Part shown: positions 47,526-56,170 of the stretch, piece after piece | How positions within the stretch are numbered: the stretch's first letter is position 1 | How the letters are laid out: each line of letters begins with the position of its first letter | From: Bacteroides ovatus | Lineage (GTDB): Bacteria; Bacteroidota; Bacteroidia; Bacteroidales; Bacteroidaceae | DNA length: 64,000 nt | Direction of reading: 5' to 3' | NCBI RefSeq assembly: GCF_001314995.1 | Contig: NZ_CP012938.1 | Span: forward strand, 4,898,001 to 4,962,000 | Notes under the pieces: generated by a model | The model's database searches: none | The model's input: the letters and a program-made list of their open reading frames with translations, nothing else | What the model was told of the DNA's origin: nothing | Translations under genes and position numbers: made by a program

Positions 47526-48866
47526 ATGGCACAGAAACTTTGGGAGAAGTCCGTACAGGTAAATAAGGATATCGAACGTTTCACGGTAGGTCGTGATCGT
47601 GAGATGGATCTTTATTTGGCCAAGCATGATGTGCTTGGTTCTATGGCTCATATTACGATGCTTGAAAGCATTGGGTTGTTGACAAAAGAAGAACTGGACC
47701 AGTTGCTGGTGGAATTGAAGAGTATTTATGCCTCGGCCGAAAAAGGCGAATTTGTGATAGAAGACGGGGTGGAAGATGTACATTCACAGGTAGAATTGAT
47801 GTTGACCCGTCGTTTGGGAGATATCGGAAAGAAAATACATAGTGGTCGTTCCAGAAATGATCAGGTTCTGTTGGACTTGAAACTTTTTACCCGTACGCAA
47901 ATAAAAGAGGTTGCCGAAGCGGTAGAACAACTATTTCATGTCTTGATCCGTCAGAGCGAACGGTATAAAAACGTTTTGATGCCGGGATATACACACCTGC
48001 AGATTGCAATGCCTTCTTCTTTTGGCTTGTGGTTTGGTGCCTACGCCGAGAGTCTTATGGACGATATGCTGTTTTTGCAGGCAGCATTTAAAATGTGCAA
48101 TCGTAATCCATTAGGTTCAGCAGCCGGATATGGTTCGTCTTTTCCTTTGAACCGTACCATGACGACTGACTTATTAGGTTTTGATTCAATGAATTACAAT
48201 GTTGTATATGCTCAAATGGGGCGTGGAAAGATGGAACGCAATGTTGCTTTTGCATTGGCTACGATTGCCGGGACGATTTCCAAATTAGCTTTTGACGCCT
48301 GTATGTTTAACAGTCAAAACTTCGGTTTCGTTAAGTTGCCTGATGACTGTACCACGGGGTCCAGCATTATGCCTCATAAGAAGAATCCCGATGTCTTTGA
48401 ACTGACACGTGCTAAATGTAATAAACTGCAATCGCTTCCCCAACAGATCATGATGATTGCGAATAATTTGCCTTCTGGCTATTTCCGTGATTTGCAGATT
48501 ATCAAAGAAGTTTTCCTTCCTGCTTTTCAGGAACTGAAAGACTGTTTGCAGATGACAACCTATATCATGAATGAAATAAAGGTAAATGAACATATTCTTG
48601 ATGATGACAAATACCTCCTTATTTTTAGCGTGGAAGAGGTAAATCGTTTGGCACGTGAAGGTATGCCTTTCCGTGATGCATATAAGAAGGTTGGTTTGGA
48701 TATTGAAGCAGGTAAATTCTCGCATACTAAAGAAGTACACCATACTCATGAAGGTAGTATCGGCAACCTCTGTAATGCAGAAATCTCCGCATTGATGCAG
48801 CAAGTGATTGATGGATTCAACTTTTGTGGAATGGAGAAAGCGGAGAAAGCACTGCTTGGAAGATAA
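47526..48866 (+). CDS. argH: Argininosuccinate lyase
   Basis: The 446-residue protein starts at ATG 47526; a frame to 47487 would overlap the SRPBCC gene. It belongs to the fumarase/aspartase superfamily, with EDVHSQVE, HSGRSRNDQVLLDLKLF and the signature TGSSIMPHKKNPDVFEL carrying the catalytic-loop Ser. It splits argininosuccinate to arginine and fumarate. With argF' in this window it belongs to the succinylated arginine route, but the two loci are far apart. A perfect-stem terminator follows. Confidence 0.95.
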   Translation: MAQKLWEKSVQVNKDIERFTVGRDREMDLYLAKHDVLGSMAHITMLESIGLLTKEELDQLLVELKSIYASAEKGEFVIEDGVEDVHSQVELMLTRRLGDIGKKIHSGRSRNDQVLLDLKLFTRTQIKEVAEAVEQLFHVLIRQSERYKNVLMPGYTHLQIAMPSSFGLWFGAYAESLMDDMLFLQAAFKMCNRNPLGSAAGYGSSFPLNRTMTTDLLGFDSMNYNVVYAQMGRGKMERNVAFALATIAGTISKLAFDACMFNSQNFGFVKLPDDCTTGSSIMPHKKNPDVFELTRAKCNKLQSLPQQIMMIANNLPSGYFRDLQIIKEVFLPAFQELKDCLQMTTYIMNEIKVNEHILDDDKYLLIFSVEEVNRLAREGMPFRDAYKKVGLDIEAGKFSHTKEVHHTHEGSIGNLCNAEISALMQQVIDGFNFCGMEKAEKALLGR

Positions 48867-48873
48867 AATAGAC

Positions 48874-48912
48874 TTTCGGAGGATAGTTTTTTAAACTTTC
48901 CTCCGAAAAGAT
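48874..48912 (+). terminator. argH terminator
   Basis: TTTCGGAGGA (48874-48883) pairs with TCCTCCGAAA (48899-48908) around an A/T-rich loop. Confidence 0.75.
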
Positions 48913-48935
48913 TTGGCAGAAACAAGTAAACTACT

Positions 48936-48943
48936 TATCTTTG
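48936..48943 (+). promoter_or_regulatory. Promoter -7 element for the tRNA-Gly/tRNA-Leu pair
   Basis: TATCTTTG, 17 bp before the tRNA-Gly start. Confidence 0.6.
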
Positions 48944-48959
48944 CACCCGTTGAAAAAAC

Positions 48960-49032
48960 GCGGAAATAGCTCAGTTGGTAGAGCATAACCTTGCCAAGGT
49001 TAGGGTCGCGAGTTCGAGTCTCGTTTTCCGCT
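48960..49032 (+). tRNA. tRNA-Gly (anticodon GCC)
   Basis: The 73-nt cloverleaf has acceptor GCGGAAA/TTTCCGC, D arm GCTCAGTTGGTAGAGC, anticodon stem TAACC/GGTTA with loop TTGCCAA (anticodon GCC) and a T arm containing GTTCGAGTC. Discriminator T. No CCA is encoded, as usual in Bacteroides. Confidence 0.95.
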
Positions 49033-49048
49033 CTTTCTTTGAAAGGAT

Positions 49049-49132
49049 GCTCGAATGGTGGAATGGTAGACACGAAGGACTTAAAATCCTTTGGCCATTG
49101 CGGCTGTGCGGGTTCAAGTCCCGCTTCGAGTA
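49049..49132 (+). tRNA. tRNA-Leu (anticodon UAA)
   Basis: The 84-nt class II tRNA has anticodon stem AAGGA/TCCTT with loop CTTAAAA (anticodon TAA), a short variable arm (TTGGCCATTGCGGCTGTG region), a T arm with GGTTCAAGTCC, and acceptor GCTCGAA/TTCGAGT with a terminal G1-U72 wobble. Discriminator A, CCA not encoded. It lies 16 bp after tRNA-Gly and shares its transcript. Confidence 0.93.
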
Positions 49133-49146
49133 CGAGTATTCTTTAT

Positions 49147-49185
49147 AGGCTTTATGAATCATTGATTCATGAAGCCTTTTTTATT
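49147..49185 (+). terminator. Terminator after the tRNA pair
   Basis: Arms 49147-49161 and 49163-49177 pair with one G-T wobble, followed by a T6 run. Confidence 0.8.
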
Positions 49186-49407
49186 TTTATGGGTGTGTAA
49201 TATACATTTGTTTTGTTTGAGGGAGCTTTGTAGTAATGGCTACTTGAAAAAAAATCAAAAAACAGTAATAATATTTTTTTATTGTGTTATTAATCTTTTA
49301 TTTTGCTTTCAGATTATAAGTTTATAATGAATTATTATATTACCGCTTCTTTAACCTTATACATGGTACATTTAATTTAACCGTTAACGCTGAAAAATAC
49401 TAGAGAG

Positions 49408-49962
49408 ATGGAAAATAACGACAAGCAGATTGAATTAAAGTTTCAGAGGTTTTTTACTGTGAATTTTCCGAAAGTAAAGAACTTTGCTCAAATGCTGCTT
49501 AAATCTGAAAGTGATGCAGAAGATGTGGCTCAAGATGTTTTCTGTAAGCTTTGGATGCAGCCGGAGTTATGGCTGGATAATGATAAAGAACTAGATAATT
49601 ACATTTTCATAATGACTAGAAATATAGTTCTGAACATCTTTAAACATCAACAGGTAGAGCAAGAATATCAGACGGAGGTTATAGAAAAAACTTTTCTTTA
49701 TGAATTGACAGAAAAGGAAGAGATATTGAATAGTGTGTATTATAAGGAGATGCTCTTAATTATTCAGTTGACACTGGAGAAGATGCCGAAGCGTCGTCGG
49801 TTGATATTCGAACTAAGTCGTTTCAGGGGATTAAGTCATAAAGAAATAGCTGATAAACTCGATGTTTCTATCCGAACAATAGAGCATCAGGTTTATTTGG
49901 CATTGATCGAATTAAAGAAGGTACTCCTCTTTTTTATTTTTTTCTCTGATATTTTTAAGTAG
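49408..49962 (+). CDS. ECF-type RNA polymerase sigma factor (PUL regulator)
   Basis: The 184-residue sigma-70 family protein has region 2 (FPKVKNFAQMLLKSESDAED and VAQDVFCKLWM, ~15-50) and region 4 (KMPKRRRLIFELSRFRGLSH and KEIADKLDVSIRTIEHQVYL, ~125-170), with nothing between, as in ECF factors. With the FecR-like anti-sigma factor 56 bp downstream and an STN-containing SusC, it forms a trans-envelope switch: glycan arrival at SusC signals through FecR to free the sigma factor. The C-terminus (LLFFIFFSDIFK) is unusually hydrophobic. Confidence 0.92.
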   Translation: MENNDKQIELKFQRFFTVNFPKVKNFAQMLLKSESDAEDVAQDVFCKLWMQPELWLDNDKELDNYIFIMTRNIVLNIFKHQQVEQEYQTEVIEKTFLYELTEKEEILNSVYYKEMLLIIQLTLEKMPKRRRLIFELSRFRGLSHKEIADKLDVSIRTIEHQVYLALIELKKVLLFFIFFSDIFK

Positions 49963-50018
49963 TATGTATGTAGTAGTTGTATTTAGTGTATAAAGCCCAA
50001 AAAGAAAGAAAAAGATTC

Positions 50019-51005
50019 ATGAAAGATTATATTCAACAACTCATAGAATTGTTCGGCCATAATAACTATTCAGCCGATACGCATAAGAAAGTGCAACAGT
50101 GGTTGGCTGATGAGGAGCATGTTGATGAAAAGAGTGAGGCTCTTCGTGAGCTTTGGAAACAAGCAGGAGAACAGAAAGTGCCTGATGGCATGCAACAATC
50201 AATACAACGAATGCGGCAGAATCTGGGAATGCAGTCTATCACTTCACGTAGAAATTACCAGTTGCTTATATGGAGAGCTGCAGCTATTTTATTGTTAGCA
50301 GTCTCATCTGTTTCTATTTATTTGATGTTGGAAAAGGAACGGCCGGAAAAAGATTTAGTTGAATGCTATATACCGACAGCGGAAATTCGTGAACTTACAT
50401 TACCGGATGGTACATATGTCATGTTGAATTCGAAGAGTATACTACTATATCCGGAAAAATTTACAGGAGAGACTAGAAGTGTATATTTGATTGGTGAGGC
50501 CAACTTTAAAGTGAAACCGGATAAGAAGCATCCTTTCATTGTAAAGGCCAATGATTATCAAGTTACTGCTTTAGGTACTGAATTTAATGTAAATGCTTAT
50601 CCGGAAAATAGCGAACTGATGGCTACTTTGCTGGAAGGTAGTGTGAAAGTTGAATTCAATAACTTGCTGTCCAATATTATTTTAAAGCCTAATGAACAGT
50701 TGGTGTATGACAAACATACGAAAGCGCACAATCTGCGGATGCCTGAGATAGATGATGTGACGGCATGGCAACGTGGGGAACTGGTTTTTAGTAATATGCA
50801 TCTGGAGGATATTTTTACAAGTCTTGAACGCAAATTTCCTTATGCTTTTGTATATAGCCTTCATAGCTTGAAAAAGAATACATATAGTTTCCGCTTCTCC
50901 AAACAGGCGAATTTGGAAGAAGTTATGAAGATTATATCGCAAGTTGTTGGAAATGTAAACTATGTTATCAAGGGAAATAAGTGTTATGTAACTAGTAAAG
51001 AATAA
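50019..51005 (+). CDS. FecR-like anti-sigma factor
   Basis: The 328-residue protein starts at ATG 50019; a frame to 49977 is rejected because the cytoplasmic anti-sigma helix begins MKDYIQQLIELFGHNNYS. It has a cytoplasmic N-domain (~1-80), one membrane helix (AAAILLLAVSSVSIYLMLE, ~88-108), and the periplasmic FecR domain (~120-215: VMLNSKSILLYPEKFTG and ALGTEFNVNAYPE). The C-terminal part (~255-328) resembles an STN-interacting module (HLEDIFTSLERKFPYAFVY). It holds the ECF sigma factor until the SusC STN domain signals. Confidence 0.92.
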   Translation: MKDYIQQLIELFGHNNYSADTHKKVQQWLADEEHVDEKSEALRELWKQAGEQKVPDGMQQSIQRMRQNLGMQSITSRRNYQLLIWRAAAILLLAVSSVSIYLMLEKERPEKDLVECYIPTAEIRELTLPDGTYVMLNSKSILLYPEKFTGETRSVYLIGEANFKVKPDKKHPFIVKANDYQVTALGTEFNVNAYPENSELMATLLEGSVKVEFNNLLSNIILKPNEQLVYDKHTKAHNLRMPEIDDVTAWQRGELVFSNMHLEDIFTSLERKFPYAFVYSLHSLKKNTYSFRFSKQANLEEVMKIISQVVGNVNYVIKGNKCYVTSKE

Positions 51006-51042
51006 ATATATTGTAGAACCTTTTAAATTTAATACGTAATGC

Positions 51043-51166
51043 AAAAAAATACCCGGAAGGAATGGCCGTTCCTCCCGGATATGAAATCAATCTCTTTTAA
51101 TATTAGCGTAATATTGACGCTATTCTGAATGATCCTAGAATAATAACCAATTAACTAATACTAAAG
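51043..51166 (-). ncRNA. Candidate cis-antisense RNA to the susC-like leader
   Basis: On the minus strand a -7 element (TAGATTTG, 51180-51173) just inside the susC-like coding start would begin transcription near 51166. The transcript would run back through the whole leader and end at a 10-bp stem (CCGGGAGGAA with TTCCTTCCGG, 51078-51053, 6-base loop) followed by GTATTTTTTT. The stem is perfect, with a G-U pair, only on the minus strand; on the plus strand that position is a mismatch. A small inner hairpin (51104-51122) is also present. The placement, between an anti-sigma gene and a susC, matches published Bacteroides PUL antisense RNAs such as DonS that repress their PUL. Expression is inference. 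Confidence 0.6.
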
Positions 51167-54100
51167 ATGCTACAAATCTACGAAAAAATAGCAGAAAAAA
51201 TAGCTCATAAGCGGGTCTTTCTCACTTTTTTAAGTCTTATTCTTATACAGACTTTCGCTTTGGCTCAAAATGATAGTAAAATAACTATCCAACAAAAGAA
51301 TATTACTGTCATTGATGCCTTAAAGACTGTGGAAAAACAGTCTAAAATGTCTATAAATTATAGTGATTCCGAATTGACAGGAAAAGTAATAGCCCAGTTA
51401 AATTTGCAGAACGCATCCCTCGAAACCGCACTTGATACCATCTTAAAAGGGACGGGCTTTTCATTCCAAATACAAGGTAACTACATTATAATAGCTGAAA
51501 AGAAGCCTGTAGTTGCACAAATCCTTAAAAATATCAAAGGAAAGGTTACTGATGAGAGCGGTGAACCGTTGATTGGAGTAAATATATCTGTGGATGGTAG
51601 TTCTACAGGTACGATTACCGATTTCGATGGTAACTTTACGATCAAGGCAGCAGAGAAATCTATTCTCAAAGTATCTTATATCGGATATGCTGCACAGATA
51701 ATTCCTGTTTCCAAGAAAGATTTCTATCCGGTTGTAATGAAGCAGGATACAGAAGTGCTCGATGAAGTTGTTGTAACGGCATTGGGTATCAAACGTGCAG
51801 AAAAGGCGTTGTCTTACAATGTACAACAAGTCAAGGGAGATGCACTGACTACGGTAAAAGATGCTAACTTCGTAAACTCGCTGAACGGTAAGATAGCCGG
51901 AGTGAGTATTAACAAAAGTGCTAGTGGAGTTGGTGGTGCGACACGTGTTGTAATGCGTGGTGCAAAATCTATCGAAGGTGATAACAATGCTTTGTATGTG
52001 GTGGACGGTATTCCTTTGTTCAATACCAATATGGGAAATACCGACAGTGGTATTATGGGTGAAGGTAAGGCCGGAACAGAAGGAATCGCCGACTTCAATC
52101 CCGAAGATATTGAAAGTCTTTCTGTTTTGAGTGGTCCTTCGGCTGCTGCGTTGTATGGTAGTAGTGCCGCTAACGGTGTAATTTTGATTACCACTAAAAA
52201 AGGAAAAGAAGGAAAACTTTCAGTGCAGTTCTCTTCTTCTTCAGAGTTCAGCAAAGCTTATATGACTCCTGAGTTTCAAAATACGTATGGTAACAAAAAA
52301 GATATGTATGAAAGCTGGGGTGAGAAACTGTTGACTCCTACAAGTTATGATCCTAAGAAGGATTTCTTTAATACCGGAACAAACTTTATTAATTCGGTTA
52401 CGTTGACCACCGGTACGAAATCGAATCAGACTTTTGCTTCTGTTTCTTCTACCAATTCCAAAGGTATTGTGCCTAATAATGAATATGAACGTTTGAATTT
52501 CACAATCCGTAATACGGCAACTTTCCTTAATGATAAATTACAACTCGATTTAGGTGCGTCGTATGTGAAACAGAAAGACAAGAATATGGTATCGCAAGGA
52601 CAATATTGGAATCCGGTGATGGCCGCCTATTTGTTCCCTCGTGGTGAAGACTTTGATGGAATTAAGTCATTCGAACATTTCGATGAAAGTCGCCAACTTC
52701 CGGTTCAGTATTGGCCGGTGGCAGATCCGGTATATGCTTCACAGAACCCTTACTGGACTGCTTATCGCAATGTAGCTACGAATGAAAAGAGTCGTTATAT
52801 GTTTAACGTAGGGTTGACTTATAATATTACCGATTGGTTGAATGCGACAGCCCGTTTCAGAATGGATGACACACATGTATTGTTTGAACGCAAGATTTAC
52901 GCTTCATCCGACGATAAATTTGCGGAAGGAAAGAAAGGACTGTATGGATACAATAACTATGAAGACCGTCAGGAATATGCCGACTTTATGTTGAACGTAA
53001 ATAAACATATAGCTGATTTCAGTATTTCTGCCAATGCGGGTTGGAACTATTCTAACTATTGGGCATTGGAGAGAGGATACAAAGGGACATTATTGGGAGT
53101 GCCCAATAAATTTGCGGCTTCTAATATCGATCCGGCTAATGGTCGTATCTCAGAAAAGGGTGGTGATAGTCGTGTACGTAATCATGCTGTTTTTGCCAAT
53201 TTGGAACTTGGTTGGAAGAGTATGCTTTATTTGACACTGACCGGACGTAATGACTGGAATTCACGTTTGGTGAATACCGATGAAGAATCTTTCTTCTATC
53301 CCTCAATCGGTCTATCCGGGATTATTTCCGAGATGGTCAAATTGCCCGAATTTATCTCTTACCTGAAAGTTCGCGGTTCGTATACGGAAGTCGGTGCGCC
53401 TGTATCCCGTTCGGGACTGACTCCGGGTACGGTAACTACCCCTATTGTGGGTGGTGCATTAGATCCTACCGGTATCTATCCGTTTACTGATTTCAAGGCA
53501 GAGCGTACAAAGTCATACGAATTTGGATTAAGTCTGAAGTTGTGGAATAAATTAAGTGCGGAGGTAACCTACTATCATTCTAATACATACAATCAGACTT
53601 TCTTGGGTGATCTTCCGGAATTTACCGGATACAAGCAGATTTATTTGCAGGCCGGTAATGTGGAAAATCGTGGTTGGGAGGCTTCATTAAGCTATTCCGA
53701 TCAGTTTAAGTTCGGATTAGGAATCTCTTCAACATTGACATTCTCTCGTAATATAAACGAGATTAAGGAGATGGTTGAAAACTATCATACGGATTTGATG
53801 GATGAACCGATTAATATTCCGGAGGTTTTGAAGGATGGTGGTCGTGTCATCTTGAAAGAAGGCGGAAGTATCCACGATATTTATGCCAACACCTTCTTGA
53901 AGAAAGACCACTTGGGATATGTTGAGGTAAAGAGCGACGGAACCTTTGGAATGGAAAAGGGGGAACCCGTTTATTTGGGAAAAACTTCTCCTGATTTCAA
54001 TATGGGATGGAGTAATATGTTGACATACAAAGGCTTTGGGCTCGGATTCCAGATCAACGGACGTTTTGGAGGCGTGGTGACCTCTTCTACAGAGGCATTG

Positions 54101-54490
54101 CTTGATCGTTTCGGTGTATCCAAACGTTCGGCTGAGGCTCGTGAAGCGGGAGGCGTATTGTTGAAGGGACAAGGTCTGGTAGATGCGAAGTCTTATTATC
54201 AGATGACAGGTACGGGAAATTATGAAACTTCCGGTTACTATGTATACAGTGCCACTAATATTCGTTTGCAAGAACTTACCTTTAGCTATACTATGCCTAA
54301 TAAGTGGTTTGGTAACGTGTTGAAAGATGTTACGGTTTCGTTTATAGCCAACAATCCTTGGATGTTGTATTGCGAAGCTCCGTTCGATCCGGAACTGACT
54401 CCTTCCACTAGTACTTACGGACAAGGTAATGATTATTTTATGCAACCGAGTGTTCGTAGCTTTGGCTTCGGTATTAAATTTAAATTATAA
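51167..54490 (+). CDS. SusC-like TonB-dependent receptor with STN signalling domain
   Basis: The 1107-residue protein has a signal sequence ending TFALAQ, an STN domain (~35-110: ITIQQKNITVIDALKTVEKQ and LETALDTILKGTGFSFQI), a carboxypeptidase-D-like domain (~122-195: IKGKVTDESGEPLIGVNI), and a TonB box region VLDEVVVTALGIKR. A plug (~215-330: VVMRGAKSIEGDNNALYVVDG) and barrel follow, ending SFGFGIKFKL. The STN domain couples substrate loading to FecR and the ECF sigma factor. It imports the glycan product generated by the downstream GH18, probably a host or bacterial beta-N-acetylglucosaminide oligosaccharide (inference). Confidence 0.93.
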   Translation: MLQIYEKIAEKIAHKRVFLTFLSLILIQTFALAQNDSKITIQQKNITVIDALKTVEKQSKMSINYSDSELTGKVIAQLNLQNASLETALDTILKGTGFSFQIQGNYIIIAEKKPVVAQILKNIKGKVTDESGEPLIGVNISVDGSSTGTITDFDGNFTIKAAEKSILKVSYIGYAAQIIPVSKKDFYPVVMKQDTEVLDEVVVTALGIKRAEKALSYNVQQVKGDALTTVKDANFVNSLNGKIAGVSINKSASGVGGATRVVMRGAKSIEGDNNALYVVDGIPLFNTNMGNTDSGIMGEGKAGTEGIADFNPEDIESLSVLSGPSAAALYGSSAANGVILITTKKGKEGKLSVQFSSSSEFSKAYMTPEFQNTYGNKKDMYESWGEKLLTPTSYDPKKDFFNTGTNFINSVTLTTGTKSNQTFASVSSTNSKGIVPNNEYERLNFTIRNTATFLNDKLQLDLGASYVKQKDKNMVSQGQYWNPVMAAYLFPRGEDFDGIKSFEHFDESRQLPVQYWPVADPVYASQNPYWTAYRNVATNEKSRYMFNVGLTYNITDWLNATARFRMDDTHVLFERKIYASSDDKFAEGKKGLYGYNNYEDRQEYADFMLNVNKHIADFSISANAGWNYSNYWALERGYKGTLLGVPNKFAASNIDPANGRISEKGGDSRVRNHAVFANLELGWKSMLYLTLTGRNDWNSRLVNTDEESFFYPSIGLSGIISEMVKLPEFISYLKVRGSYTEVGAPVSRSGLTPGTVTTPIVGGALDPTGIYPFTDFKAERTKSYEFGLSLKLWNKLSAEVTYYHSNTYNQTFLGDLPEFTGYKQIYLQAGNVENRGWEASLSYSDQFKFGLGISSTLTFSRNINEIKEMVENYHTDLMDEPINIPEVLKDGGRVILKEGGSIHDIYANTFLKKDHLGYVEVKSDGTFGMEKGEPVYLGKTSPDFNMGWSNMLTYKGFGLGFQINGRFGGVVTSSTEALLDRFGVSKRSAEAREAGGVLLKGQGLVDAKSYYQMTGTGNYETSGYYVYSATNIRLQELTFSYTMPNKWFGNVLKDVTVSFIANNPWMLYCEAPFDPELTPSTSTYGQGNDYFMQPSVRSFGFGIKFKL

Positions 54491-54505
54491 TACACCTTCT
54501 TTATT

Positions 54506-56146
54506 ATGAGAAAAATGAATCATTTTAAACTATTAGCGGTGATATGCGCAATGGCGCTATTTGCCTCATGCAATTTTGAAGAAATCAATACCAACCAATT
54601 TGAAATGAGCGACGGAGAAGGTGCGATGGATGGTTTTGAAGTCGGAGGGCTGATTACAGCTATGCAACGGACAGTGATTCCCGTAGGCACACAGGCTGAT
54701 GATACAGATGTTATCAATGAATATCAAATAGCTTATCATCTATCGGCCGATAATTGGAGTGGATTTTTTGGCGAGAACAACAGTAACGGTTGGAACGCAG
54801 GTAGTAACAATACTACTTATTATTTGTTGGACAATTGGATAAAAGCGACCTATACGCAGTCTTATACCAATGCTCTTGATCCTTGGAAGAAATTGAAAAT
54901 AGCGTCCGAGAAAAATGGTACGCCCGAAGTCTTTGCTTTGGCTCAAATTCTGAAGATTTCCGCTTGGCACAAGACACTTGAAAGTTTCGGCCCGATGCCT
55001 TATTCTCATGCGGCGGACGCTACAATGAACATTCCGTTCGATTCGGAGAAAGAGGTGTATACGGCGATGTTTGAAGAATTGACTGCAGCCATTGAAGAAT
55101 TAACAGAAAAGGCGGAAAATGGGGTGAATGTAATGGGCGCTTATGATGCGGTATATGCCGGAGATGCTACCAAATGGGTGAAATATGGCAATTCGCTGAT
55201 GCTTCGTTTGGCTATGCGTGTCCGCTTCGCTGATGCGGAACTGGCGAAAAAGTATGCTACTCAAGCAGTAAATCATTCTATCGGCGTGATGACGGCTAAG
55301 GATGATGCGGCTCAAATGAGTCAAGGGGCAGGTATGACTTTTCGCAACAACATTGAATGGCTGGCAGGCAACTATAATGAAGCTCGTATGGGTTCTTCCA
55401 TCTTTTCTTATCTGATGGGATATGAAGACCCGCGTTTAAGCGTTTATTTTTTGCCGATGGATGGTAATGCCTCTTATGGTGTTGAGGCTTTCGATGGAAA
55501 AACATATCAAGCGGTGCCGGCAGGGCATGCCAATGCGCAGAATGATATCTATAAATCTTGCTCAAAGCCCAATATTCAAAGTGGAACTCCTACATATTGG
55601 CTGCGTGCATCGGAAGTTTATTTTTTGCGTGCGGAAGCAGCTTTAGTGTGGGAAGGTTTCGGCAGTGCGGATTCATGGTATAAACAGGGCATTGATATGT
55701 CTTTTCAGGAGAATGGTGTGACTGATCCTGTAGACGATTATATGAATTCCAATTTGTCACCTCGGGCATATGTTCTTTCCCATTATCAGTATGGGCAAAC
55801 ACTTTCTGCTCCGTGTGAGACTACTGTCAAGTTTGAAGGGACAACTGAGCAGAAGTTGGAAAAAATTATGATTCAGAAGTGGATTGCTTTGTTTCCTAAC
55901 GGACAGGAAGCGTGGACGGAATGGAGAAGAACCGGTTATCCGAAGTTGAATGTCATTAAGACTTTGAAAGGAGCAGTGCAAGGCGCAACTCTTGAGGGCG
56001 GTATTCGCCGTATGATTTATCCCACCAGTTTTTCTCAGACTAACGAGGGAAAGGCTATTTATGAAGCAGCCTTGAAGTTGTTCAATAACGGTGCAGGTGG
56101 CGAAGATAAGTCTTCTACCCGTTTGTGGTGGGATTGTAAGAGATAA
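54506..56146 (+). CDS. SusD-like glycan-binding outer-membrane lipoprotein
   Basis: The 546-residue SusD/RagB-family lipoprotein (SusD-like_2 type) starts MRKMNHFKLLAVICAMALFASC with Cys22 and acidic NFEEINTNQF. TPR-like helices include EVFALAQILKISAWHKTLES, YGNSLMLRLAMRVRFADAEL and YWLRASEVYFLRAEAALVWE; the C-terminal part has ALFPNGQEAWTEWRRTGYPK, typical of the family. It forms the lid of the SusC-like transporter. It lies 15 bp after the susC gene and 24 bp before the GH18 gene. Confidence 0.92.
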   Translation: MRKMNHFKLLAVICAMALFASCNFEEINTNQFEMSDGEGAMDGFEVGGLITAMQRTVIPVGTQADDTDVINEYQIAYHLSADNWSGFFGENNSNGWNAGSNNTTYYLLDNWIKATYTQSYTNALDPWKKLKIASEKNGTPEVFALAQILKISAWHKTLESFGPMPYSHAADATMNIPFDSEKEVYTAMFEELTAAIEELTEKAENGVNVMGAYDAVYAGDATKWVKYGNSLMLRLAMRVRFADAELAKKYATQAVNHSIGVMTAKDDAAQMSQGAGMTFRNNIEWLAGNYNEARMGSSIFSYLMGYEDPRLSVYFLPMDGNASYGVEAFDGKTYQAVPAGHANAQNDIYKSCSKPNIQSGTPTYWLRASEVYFLRAEAALVWEGFGSADSWYKQGIDMSFQENGVTDPVDDYMNSNLSPRAYVLSHYQYGQTLSAPCETTVKFEGTTEQKLEKIMIQKWIALFPNGQEAWTEWRRTGYPKLNVIKTLKGAVQGATLEGGIRRMIYPTSFSQTNEGKAIYEAALKLFNNGAGGEDKSSTRLWWDCKR

Positions 56147-56170
56147 CCTACATGTATCATTTTAATACAG

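Noticed and set aside
49049..49407. tRNA-Leu as an integration site for the downstream PUL
   Set aside because: No integrase gene and no repeat of the tRNA 3' end was found in the 15 kb to the window edge, so integration is not supported.
51053..51078. Plus-strand terminator after the anti-sigma gene
   Set aside because: On the plus strand the stem has an internal mismatch and no T-run follows; the A7 run before it serves the minus strand.
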